36,693 bases of DNA from a virus, in IMG/VR virus record IMGVR_UViG_3300009127_000019, positions 1 through 36,693 of that record; one strand, 5' to 3'. Below the pieces are notes generated by a model. That model was not told where the DNA came from and made no database searches. It saw nothing but the letters and a program-made list of their open reading frames with translations. Positions 24,423-29,723 of this stretch are shown here, one piece after another. Numbering within the stretch: the first letter of the stretch is position 1; every line of letters begins with the position of its first letter. The translations under genes were made by a program, and so were the position numbers.

Positions 24423-26153
24423 ATGAGTATAAGATTAGAGAAATCACGCATACCGCAACACTTATTAAAATACTTTGAGACTGACTTTTGTTCATCCTGT
24501 TATGTTTGCCACACCATCCAGTTCCTGCGTGAGATAAGGCGGGTATTGAGGAAGGATGGGGTGGTGTTCTGGAATATAGGGGATAGTTATTATGCTAACC
24601 GGGCGGAGAATGGTTTAGAATGGGGCGATGGCAAATTATCAAAAGCACATTCAACTAGGAGCGGGGGGAAGTCTCACGACACACTCAAGCCCAAAGACCT
24701 TTGCCTAATCCCATTCAGGGTAGCGATTGCCGCACAAGAAGATGGCTGGTATGTTCGCTCAGACATTATCTGGAGTAAGCCTAACCCTATGCCTGAGAGT
24801 GTTACCGATAGACCGACCAACTCACACGAATATATCTTTATGTTTACCAAGAGTGCTAGATATTATTGGGATGCTGATGCGGTGAGGGAAGTGGCGAATT
24901 ATGATGGCAGGAACGACACGATTATGAAACCAAGCGGGAAGTATTCTGACCGTAATATAAGAAATGATGGCGCCAACCCAAACAGCGTTCATCAAAGAGG
25001 TGCAGAGAGGTGGCCGAACCAAGTCAACGGACAACCAGGTCGCAACATCCGTTCAGTATGGGAGTTTCCAACACAGCCATTTAGCGACTGGGGGTTTGAT
25101 TATGAACACGCTGATTATGTAGGCGACGATGGCAAGCCCTACATACTGTCTGAAGATTGTCCAGTTCATTGGCGACATCCCGAAAAAGGAATTCAGAGAA
25201 GGGACGCTTGTGATGAACAATCAAATCATCAACCGCTTGGCAAAGTTGACAGCACCAATGGTCTCGCTCAAGCGCCTGAAGCCGAATTCGCTTCCACTCA
25301 TTCCCCCGACGAGCCAGAGTTAATTGTTGCCAATTCTGATGAGCATATTCCTGAAAGCAAGCACGCCCACAAAACTTCTTCTTTAGAGAAGGCTGAGCCT
25401 CAAATGTCTGGCCACATTGAAGGCACTCAAAGGATACCCGCTTCCAGTTTGGGTTGTGAGAGCCAAAAGTATGCTCCTTCTGCCATTGAGCATAGCAAGC
25501 AAAACCACAAAAGGGACCCCGCTCTTGAGACCAATCCTCCATGTAATTCTTCCGAGAAAACTGGCGACCACACTGATGGCAAGTTAAAACAACCTTCGTT
25601 GAGCGGGCTTGACCAGCACATTGACGGGAGCAATACCGAGGCGGGTCTCTCTTCAAATGAGAAGGAGCTAAATCCTTTGGCTGGAACTCTATTCCACAAT
25701 GCTCGCAAATCATACTCTAATTATAAGTGTTCCTGTAAAATAAGTCAAGTCAGCCACTTTGCCGTATTCCCTGAGAAGCTACCTGAAACTTGTATTAAGG
25801 CGTCTACGCCAGAGGTAGGGTGCTGTGCTGAGTGCGGGTCTCCGTGGGAGAGGATAACTGAGACAAAACAATACCCGCGTCATAGTACAGAGCCTCACGA
25901 TTTAGCCACTGATGGGAATGGTGCTAACCAGGGCAAACACGCCAAGCCAACAGAAACCAAAACAACTGGCTGGCATCCTACCTGTAAGTGTAATGCTGAT
26001 AAAGTGCCTTCAACTGTTTTGGATTGTTTCTCCGGAAGCGGTACAACCTTATGGGTCGCCAAGAAACTAAACAGAAAAGCGATAGGATTTGAAATATCAG
26101 AGGAATACTGCAAGCTGGCAGCCAAGAGATGCAAACAGCAGGTGATGTTGTAA
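24423..26153 (+). CDS. DNA methyltransferase, C-terminal part, read through an antisense HNH gene
   Basis: This 576-residue frame continues the methyltransferase. It has a CxxCxxC cluster (CSSCYVCHT), IQFLREIRRVLRKDGVVFWNIGDSYY, the IIWSKPNPMPESV region, WEFPTQPFSDWGFDYEHADY, and near the end motif I, LDCFSGSGTTLWVAKKL. Residues of about 220-431 overlap the second antisense HNH gene. There the protein is a Ser/His/Pro/Glu/Asn-rich, disordered-looking insert without stops. After it come SHFAVFPEKLPE and a CCAECGSPWER zinc knuckle. It begins TAATG-fashion in the HNH1 promoter region with no good ribosome site. Activity needs the N-terminal part at 23414. Confidence 0.8.
   Translation: MSIRLEKSRIPQHLLKYFETDFCSSCYVCHTIQFLREIRRVLRKDGVVFWNIGDSYYANRAENGLEWGDGKLSKAHSTRSGGKSHDTLKPKDLCLIPFRVAIAAQEDGWYVRSDIIWSKPNPMPESVTDRPTNSHEYIFMFTKSARYYWDADAVREVANYDGRNDTIMKPSGKYSDRNIRNDGANPNSVHQRGAERWPNQVNGQPGRNIRSVWEFPTQPFSDWGFDYEHADYVGDDGKPYILSEDCPVHWRHPEKGIQRRDACDEQSNHQPLGKVDSTNGLAQAPEAEFASTHSPDEPELIVANSDEHIPESKHAHKTSSLEKAEPQMSGHIEGTQRIPASSLGCESQKYAPSAIEHSKQNHKRDPALETNPPCNSSEKTGDHTDGKLKQPSLSGLDQHIDGSNTEAGLSSNEKELNPLAGTLFHNARKSYSNYKCSCKISQVSHFAVFPEKLPETCIKASTPEVGCCAECGSPWERITETKQYPRHSTEPHDLATDGNGANQGKHAKPTETKTTGWHPTCKCNADKVPSTVLDCFSGSGTTLWVAKKLNRKAIGFEISEEYCKLAAKRCKQQVML
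25081..25713 (-). CDS. HNH endonuclease with three zinc fingers, antisense inside methyltransferase
   Basis: This 210-residue protein begins with three tandem finger-like units, each CxxC then CxxxC (C3/C6-C28/C32, C45/C48-C69/C73, C97/C100-C115/C119). An HNH domain follows: CQLC (155-158), VHHKR around 166-170, Asn182/Asn186, and CRACHRRLH (191-199). It is unlike the HNH at 23834 in its DNA-binding part. It lies wholly inside the methyltransferase reading frame on the other strand, and its last residues overlap the conserved WGFDYEHADY segment. A near-consensus promoter (25720-25748) puts the start of transcription at or next to the ATG. Confidence 0.85.
   Translation of the reverse strand: MICEHCGIEFQPKDLAPSHLKRDPPRYCSRQCAGQARSTKVVLTCHQCGRQFSRKNYMEDWSQERGPFCGFACYAQWQKEHTFGSHNPNWKRVSFECLQCGQTFEAQPSLKKKFCGRACFQEYAHQNWQQLTLARRGNEWKRIRLQALERDHWCCQLCQAVDDLIVHHKRPFSEFLFRDVANELDNLQTVCRACHRRLHNQRVHNQTPSR
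25720..25748 (-). promoter_or_regulatory. Near-consensus promoter of the second HNH gene
   Basis: On the minus strand TTGACT (25743-25748) and a perfect TATAAT (25720-25725) are 17 bases apart. The HNH ATG begins six bases after the -10, so the message should be leaderless. The promoter is embedded in conserved methyltransferase coding sequence (KCSCKISQVSHF region). Confidence 0.75.
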
Positions 26154-26234
26154 TGTTGTTTGGGGGTAGCAATTACAACCGTTCTCTCAGTTGTTGGGGC
26201 TTGCGTTAGTGGGGTTAAAAGGTTAGACTAATAC

Positions 26235-26251
26235 CATGATACCTTGATAAC
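26235..26251 (+). repeat. 17-bp direct repeat, first copy
   Basis: CATGATACCTTGATAAC at 26235-26251 is identical to 26474-26490, which encodes the end (HDTLIT) of the small gene at 26291. The first copy lies in a 137-base gene-free stretch and would encode the same residues, so it may be the remnant of a duplicated or truncated gene copy. Confidence 0.7.
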
Positions 26252-26290
26252 TCAGAAACGGCTCTCAGGGGCTTAAAAAGGGGGTGCTAA

Positions 26291-26500
26291 ATGAAGAAAC
26301 TTATTATCACTAGTGTCGATGGTACCGTACTAGTACATAATTTGGTTGATGTTAAGGGGGAGGATTTTAGCTATACCGCTAGTATACCTATGTTTCTGCC
26401 AGTAGTGAACATTAGTCTGCTTGATTTGGATAAGGACGAAGATAAGAAAATAAAGGCGACAGTGGAACATATTCATGATACCTTGATAACAAGGGTATAG
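26291..26500 (+). CDS. Small hypothetical protein, last gene of early operon
   Basis: This 69-residue protein has an alternating beta-like sequence (KKLIITSVDGTVLVHNLVDVKGEDF) and an acidic/basic linker (DLDKDEDKKIK). AAAAAGGGGGTGCTAA precedes the ATG. Its C-terminal coding sequence contains the second copy of the 17-bp repeat. It is followed by a palindrome and the convergent terminator. Function is unknown. Confidence 0.6.
   Translation: MKKLIITSVDGTVLVHNLVDVKGEDFSYTASIPMFLPVVNISLLDLDKDEDKKIKATVEHIHDTLITRV
26474..26490 (+). repeat. 17-bp direct repeat, second copy
   Basis: This is the in-gene copy of the repeat at 26235-26251, 239 bases downstream of it. It codes for HDTLIT near the end of the 69-residue protein. 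Confidence 0.7.
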
Positions 26501-26513
26501 TTACTTAGTAACT
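26499..26513 (+). promoter_or_regulatory. 15-bp perfect palindrome
   Basis: AGTTACTTAGTAACT is symmetric about its central T. Its half-site AGTTACT also occurs at 29487-29493 and 29650-29656, in the control region that holds the GTAACT repeats. The same phage or host DNA-binding protein could recognise both places. Confidence 0.45.
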
Positions 26514-26551
26514 GCTCCCCGGCTTGCCACTGGGGGGATGTCTCCTTTCTT

Positions 26552-26586
26552 GAAGGCCGGGGGTTTCATCGATCCCCCCGGCCTTC
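26552..26586 (+). terminator. Convergent hairpin terminator
   Basis: GAAGGCCGGGGG (26552-26563) pairs perfectly with CCCCCGGCCTTC (26575-26586) around an 11-base loop. It lies between the end of the plus-strand early operon and the end of the minus-strand block. The flanking U-tracts are weak, so it may stop transcription from both sides incompletely or need a factor. Confidence 0.7.
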
Positions 26587-26619
26587 CTATTTAACTCTAT
26601 GCTTTGGTTGTTGTTATGT

Positions 26620-26784
26620 TTAATTACGCCTTAACCAAAGATAGCCTTCCCATTCGACCTCGTCACGGTCACAGGCCGCCATCCACCATTTGTCCTTTGG
26701 ACCGAAGAGACAGTGATTCACCGCGGCCATTATCTCTAGGTCCCTCGGTTCCTGGATAGTTCTGAGGTCCTGCAGTTCTTTCAT
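26620..26784 (-). CDS. Small hypothetical protein
   Basis: This 54-residue protein (MKELQDLRTIQEPRDLEIMAA...WWMAACDRDEVEWEGYLWLRRN-type) has a Trp-rich C-terminal half. GGGAGGACAACCA lies directly before its ATG, and the start overlaps the upstream stop (ATGA). It is the last gene of the minus-strand block. No family is recognised. Confidence 0.55.
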   Translation of the reverse strand: MKELQDLRTIQEPRDLEIMAAVNHCLFGPKDKWWMAACDRDEVEWEGYLWLRRN

Positions 26785-27077
26785 TGGTTGTCCTCCCTTT
26801 CTGAACCGGCGTTTAGTTCCTTCCAGTAGCTTCTCATGTTCTCGGCAATCTCAGCGTCAGCGCGCAGTTCATCGAGTAATACCTTTGCGGCCTTGTCTCT
26901 TGCTTCTGCTAATCTCTTTAGTTCCTCCACTTCACACTCCTTTGCCTGTAGTACAATTATGCGACGTTCTAGTCTCCGGTTTTCCTCTCGTTGTTCATAA
27001 AGCTCATGCTGTAATTCGGTGATGCCTTTATCTACGTTGATTGTCTGCCATTGGTTCTCTTTTTTTATTGGCCACAT
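26781..27077 (-). CDS. Coiled-coil hypothetical protein
   Basis: This 98-residue protein is almost entirely charged helix (LQHELYEQREENRRLERRIIVLQAK, EELKRLAEARDKAAKVLLDEL), with a heptad-like spacing of Leu and Ile. The ribosome site is AAGGAGACTAACAAA. It is coupled to the next small gene. Function is unknown. Confidence 0.6.
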   Translation of the reverse strand: MWPIKKENQWQTINVDKGITELQHELYEQREENRRLERRIIVLQAKECEVEELKRLAEARDKAAKVLLDELRADAEIAENMRSYWKELNAGSEREDNQ

Positions 27078-27081
27078 TTTG

Positions 27082-27219
27082 TTAGTCTCCTTTCCTTTTT
27101 TCGTTCCATTTTGGTGAATGGCACCGGGGGCATTGCTCCGGCGCTTTGTCCTGTCTCGGTATCCACTTATGGCCGCATCTCAGGCATATTAGTTTGATTA
27201 GTTTTATTATCTTACTCAT
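27082..27219 (-). CDS. Zinc-ribbon microprotein
   Basis: This 45-residue protein has a typical phage zinc ribbon: CLRCGHKWIPR, then EQCPRCHSPKWN. The two CxxC knuckles are about 20 residues apart. GAAAGGAGACAGA precedes the ATG, which overlaps the stop of the upstream gene. Such ribbons usually bind DNA or RNA. Confidence 0.65.
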   Translation of the reverse strand: MSKIIKLIKLICLRCGHKWIPRQDKAPEQCPRCHSPKWNEKRKGD

Positions 27220-27326
27220 TCTGTCTCCTTTCGTTTCAAGAGTCTATTTGAGATACGTTTTATCTGCTCATCTGTCTTACCTCTCTTAATCTGTCGGTAT
27301 CCCTTGTTGTTGTGGTGTCTACGCAT
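27216..27326 (-). CDS. Basic microprotein of a common phage type
   Basis: This 36-residue, strongly basic protein starts MRRHHNNKGYRQIKRGKT. This opening recurs in many unrelated phages as a short hypothetical protein (from memory). Its end overlaps the zinc-ribbon start by four bases, and an upstream GGCGGTGATG region provides a weak start signal. A nucleic-acid-binding role is likely from charge. Confidence 0.6.
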   Translation of the reverse strand: MRRHHNNKGYRQIKRGKTDEQIKRISNRLLKRKETE

Positions 27327-27328
27327 TT

Positions 27329-27529
27329 TCAATTCATCACCGCCTCTCCGAAAGTAAAACACCACACTACGTGGTAGCGCCATGTCCGGCCTTTGGGTCC
27401 GGTGATCTGCTTGATTAACTCCGGCCAGGCGGTATTGTTGTATACAACTGCCGGACTGTTCTCATATAACAGGGTGTTCTCGTTGTTTACAATGCTCTCT
27501 ATCCATTGCTTGTGATTAAACTCGCTCAC
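27329..27529 (-). CDS. Small hypothetical protein
   Basis: This 66-residue protein (MSEFNHKQWIESIVNNENT...TWRYHVVWCFTFGEAVMN-type) overlaps the methyltransferase stop by four bases and so is coupled to it. No domain is recognised. The C-terminal half is aromatic-rich. Confidence 0.6.
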   Translation of the reverse strand: MSEFNHKQWIESIVNNENTLLYENSPAVVYNNTAWPELIKQITGPKGRTWRYHVVWCFTFGEAVMN

Positions 27530-28071
27530 AGTTCTATATCACTCTCTACTTCATTACCCCAAGCTGACCAGCCTTCTACCTTTTGCCTGGCAAATAACTC
27601 GATACGGGGTAAGTCGCCTAACAACTTGACTATCCTATCCCTAACCTCTGGTGGCTTTGTGCTGTGGCTTCTTACTGGTGATAGAACTATTTGCTTTACG
27701 GACTTGTCAATCCTTTGCGGCTTCCCATATCTCCCGAATAAACATAACTCAGCGTTCCCATTAGTCCAATGCCCAAGTCCTGAATATATACCCATTCCAG
27801 ACTTGTTTTGTTTTATCCAAGTAAAAGCACAGGTGACATATTCAAACCCCCATTGTTCCATAACAAATAACCCGTCTGGTAGCATAGGCATTGTTACCCA
27901 TAAAAACAAGGCGCAAGGGCTTTGTTTTATATTGTAAAAGTCATCCCCTAATTCCGCTATATCCTTTGTCGCCATAGTCGGGTATGTTATACCCCCCATA
28001 GCAGGGTCGTTACCCTTTTTGTCATTGTATTGCCAGGGTGGATCAGCATAGATTATCTGGTACTTCCCCAC
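27526..28071 (-). CDS. MT-A70 family DNA adenine methyltransferase
   Basis: This 181-residue protein begins KYQIIYADPPWQYND, with the catalytic DPPW at residues 10-13. It continues with ALFLWVTMPMLPDGLFVMEQWGFEYV and ends with KVEGWSAWGNEV, all characteristic of MT-A70-like N6-adenine methyltransferases of phages. It should modify adenines in phage DNA and block host restriction. It is the third methyltransferase locus in the genome, on the opposite strand from the other two. Confidence 0.88.
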   Translation of the reverse strand: MGKYQIIYADPPWQYNDKKGNDPAMGGITYPTMATKDIAELGDDFYNIKQSPCALFLWVTMPMLPDGLFVMEQWGFEYVTCAFTWIKQNKSGMGIYSGLGHWTNGNAELCLFGRYGKPQRIDKSVKQIVLSPVRSHSTKPPEVRDRIVKLLGDLPRIELFARQKVEGWSAWGNEVESDIEL

Positions 28072-28078
28072 AATTCAC

Positions 28079-28216
28079 CTACACTTTCAAGCCGATAGCC
28101 TTGCGCCGTTTGCGGTACTGTCTCCGGTGGTACCATCGAGTATAATGGATAGCTCCGGCCAATATGTTTTTAAGTTGTGCTATGATCTTTGGGTCTATCT
28201 TGCTTTGCTTTACCAT
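28079..28216 (-). CDS. Basic microprotein
   Basis: This 45-residue protein (MVKQSKIDPKIIAQLKNILAG) ends in a very basic segment, RWYHRRQYRKRRKAIGLKV. AAAGGAGACTAATCAC gives it a strong ribosome site. It lies seven bases upstream of the MT-A70 gene. Nucleic-acid binding is likely from the charge; no family is recognised. Confidence 0.55.
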   Translation of the reverse strand: MVKQSKIDPKIIAQLKNILAGAIHYTRWYHRRQYRKRRKAIGLKV

Positions 28217-28242
28217 GTGATTAGTCTCCTTTGTATTATTTT

Positions 28243-28453
28243 CTATGCGCTAATGCTTTCCAGTATTGTCTTTCTAACCAGGTCCAGGTGTTCTTGTGTA
28301 TTGATTTTTACCGGGTTAATAACTACCTTGATACCTTTGTCGTTTTCTCTAATCGAACAGCGCGGCCCCCCCTTTCTTATGTTTTATTTTTAGCTTTGGA
28401 TCAAGCTCTAGCATTTCAGCCTTGAAGCGGTCCGGGTTATAATCTATCCTCAT
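28243..28453 (-). pseudogene. Small gene frameshifted at a G7 run
   Basis: From the ATG at 28453 the frame reads MRIDYNPDRFKAEMLELDP...KKGG and then stops after 34 residues (28349). The next frame, without its own start, reads PRCSIRENDKGIKVVINPVK...KTILESISA to a stop at 28243-28245. The two join in frame if one G is removed from the run of seven (seen as C7 at 28366-28372 on the plus strand), giving about 69 residues. This may be an assembly error, a true mutation, or programmed slippage. Confidence 0.6.
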
Positions 28454-28769
28454 GTTTCCTGTCTCCTTCCGTTAATATTTCCGGGTGGTGGTGTCTAGCG
28501 ATGATATAGGCTGATGATAGGTTCTCGATAAACTTATAAGCCTTGCCGTACCTCTCTATGTCATCTTTGAACAGAATGTAAGGTACTGTCCAGTCACAAT
28601 CCTCTTCCCACCAAGCCAGATCATGGTTGAAGTTATCAAGGCCGGGCGGCAGTTGTGCTATGCGTTCCGGTGATAGGTGAATGCCGCCATGTGAGGGTGT
28701 CGAGTAAGATATAATCCCCTCTGCTAGTTTAACCTGGCTGTCTGATTGTCCCCATATTGTATATGCCAT
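28437..28769 (-). CDS. DUF7007-like protein
   Basis: This 110-residue protein carries TPSHGGIHLSPERIAQLPPGL and WWEEDCDWTVPYILF. That is the core of a domain widespread in phages and plasmids (DUF7007 as I recall it), with conserved SHGG and WxEEDC boxes; function unknown. It is the first gene after the promoter at 28807-28835 and has AAAGGAGACAGCGAAC upstream. It overlaps the next gene by 17 bases. Confidence 0.65.
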   Translation of the reverse strand: MAYTIWGQSDSQVKLAEGIISYSTPSHGGIHLSPERIAQLPPGLDNFNHDLAWWEEDCDWTVPYILFKDDIERYGKAYKFIENLSSAYIIARHHHPEILTEGDRKHEDRL

Positions 28770-28795
28770 GTTCGCTGTCTCCTTTCCTGTTTATT

Positions 28796-28810
28796 TGATT
28801 ATGATAATCA
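28796..28810. promoter_or_regulatory. Operator-like inverted repeat on the -10 element
   Basis: TGATTAT and ATAATCA are perfect inverted arms around one base. The element overlaps the -10 of the minus-strand promoter by four bases, where a repressor would block RNA polymerase. Confidence 0.5.
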
Positions 28811-28835
28811 TATACTAATATAGAATGTTTGTCAA
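28807..28835 (-). promoter_or_regulatory. Promoter of the minus-strand operon
   Basis: On the minus strand TTGACA (28830-28835) and TATGAT (28807-28812) are 17 bases apart. Unlike the leaderless promoters, about 37 bases separate it from the ATG at 28769, with a good Shine-Dalgarno sequence. It should transcribe the genes from 28769 down to 26620. Confidence 0.75.
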
Positions 28836-28891
28836 GCCCCTAAATAGGCACGTTTTGTGTCTGGATTCATGGCAATTGCCAGGCGTGGCTG

Positions 28892-29290
28892 TTACTTCTG
28901 GAATGGTGACTCAAAGCTAGGCTCGTTGGAGTTGTCGCCTTCGGTCTGTTTCTTCTCTTCTCTATATTTCTTTTGGCGATCATATTCAGATTGGTATTTG
29001 CTCCAGTTCGACACACGATAGCCGACCGCCGTCATTTCAATTCGTTCTGTCTCGATGCACTTTGTAATTACCCGCTTGAATAGCTTGAGTGGTACGTTGA
29101 GCGTGGCGGCAATCCACTCATCAGGATAGGGTTGTCTATCGTTGGGAGCTATGAAACCATCGTGCCTTGAGTCACCGGCCATCATCAAGAGATCGTACCA
29201 GATTCCCCTCTCTTCTGGGGTAAAATCGAACCGAATTGTACCCCGTAATCCTTCACTTACCCAAAGTTTTACCCATTTTTTGGGTGCCAT
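28892..29290 (-). CDS. Replisome-organizer N-terminal domain protein
   Basis: This 132-residue protein reads KKWVKLWVSEGLRGTIRFD, FTPEERGIWYDLLMMAGDSRHDGFIA, then PDEWIAATLNVPLKLFKRVITKCIE, IEMTAVGYRVSNWSKYQSEYDRQKKYR. This is the winged-helix N-terminal region of phage replisome organizers (phage_rep_org_N type), which bind the origin. The usual C-terminal part that contacts the loader or helicase is missing, only a charged tail remains, so this may be an origin binder alone. The GTAACT repeats lie about 200 bases upstream. Confidence 0.75.
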   Translation of the reverse strand: MAPKKWVKLWVSEGLRGTIRFDFTPEERGIWYDLLMMAGDSRHDGFIAPNDRQPYPDEWIAATLNVPLKLFKRVITKCIETERIEMTAVGYRVSNWSKYQSEYDRQKKYREEKKQTEGDNSNEPSFESPFQK

Positions 29291-29291
29291 C

Positions 29292-29453
29292 TCAGTTCTC
29301 CTTTACTGTTTTTTCGTCAGATTTTAGGGCTTTTGACCCCGGAAACGTCTTACCACCACGCTTTTTATGCCAGCACTTTCGGCAGTAACCACTAGCACTG
29401 TAAACGGTGATAACCTCCCCGCATTCCTTGCAAGGTTCGCCTTCGTAATTCAT
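29292..29453 (-). CDS. Zinc-finger microprotein
   Basis: This 53-residue protein has CKECGEV and CRKCWHKK knuckles, 13 residues between pairs, followed by a basic tail. GGAAGGAGGTTTAGTC precedes the ATG. It is the first gene behind the promoter at 29474-29502 and is one base short of touching the replisome-organizer gene. It probably binds nucleic acid. Confidence 0.65.
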   Translation of the reverse strand: MNYEGEPCKECGEVITVYSASGYCRKCWHKKRGGKTFPGSKALKSDEKTVKEN

Positions 29454-29473
29454 GACTAAACCTCCTTCCCCGT

Positions 29474-29502
29474 ATTCTATAACTAAAGTTACTCATTGTC
29501 AA
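29474..29502 (-). promoter_or_regulatory. Promoter of the replisome-organizer operon
   Basis: On the minus strand TTGACA (29497-29502) and TAGAAT (29474-29479) are 17 bases apart. The spacer contains AGTTACT/AGTAACT, the same motif as the repeats beside it, so binding there would affect this promoter. Confidence 0.75.
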
Positions 29503-29681
29503 GTCACTGCTTTGTAACTGTCGGTAGTAACTTTTCCTGTAACTATGGTGTGTAACTTTTATATGTGGAAAGGTTACTGGATTTTAACAACCAAAGTGAC
29601 TTGGAGAAGTAGAAGAGAGATATAGATGTAGATGAGAAGAGAGATCAATAGTTACTATAACCTTAAAATAAAAAGGTTACT
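29487..29681. repeat. GTAACT repeat array in divergent control region
   Basis: GTAACT occurs as direct repeats at 29514-29519, 29527-29532, 29539-29544 and 29552-29557, starting 13, 12 and 13 bases apart. Inverted copies (AGTTACT or GGTTACT) lie at 29487-29493, 29572-29578, 29650-29656 and 29675-29681. The array fills the 270-base gene-free region between the replisome-organizer operon and the small-terminase promoter. Iteron-type replication origins and multi-site operators both look like this. Confidence 0.7.
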
Positions 29682-29687
29682 ACCCTA

Positions 29688-29716
29688 TTGACTATCAGAT
29701 AAATCCATGCTTTAAT
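29688..29716 (+). promoter_or_regulatory. Small-terminase promoter, likely leaderless
   Basis: TTGACT (29688-29693) and TTTAAT (29711-29716) are 17 bases apart. The small-terminase ATG at 29724 is seven bases after the -10 and has no Shine-Dalgarno sequence, so the transcript should begin at the start codon. Confidence 0.65.
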
Positions 29717-29723
29717 TTAACAA

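Noticed and set aside
23842-24423. Plus-strand 193-codon frame that overlaps the ends of both methyltransferase parts
   Set aside because: It is exactly antisense to the HNH1 gene. Its sequence has no methyltransferase or other recognisable features, and it starts and stops near the junctions by chance. The HNH frame on the other strand has a clear domain.
23768-24500. Group I or group II intron as the interrupting element
   Set aside because: Removing these bases restores a frame. However, the boundaries show neither the U...G ends of group I introns in the right phase nor a clean GUGYG...AY of group II, and the HNH gene lies antisense. The possibility is kept only as a test in the findings.
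28127-28425. Plus-strand hydrophobic frames of 64-88 codons
   Set aside because: They are antisense shadows of the minus-strand microprotein genes, which have ribosome sites and coherent sequences.
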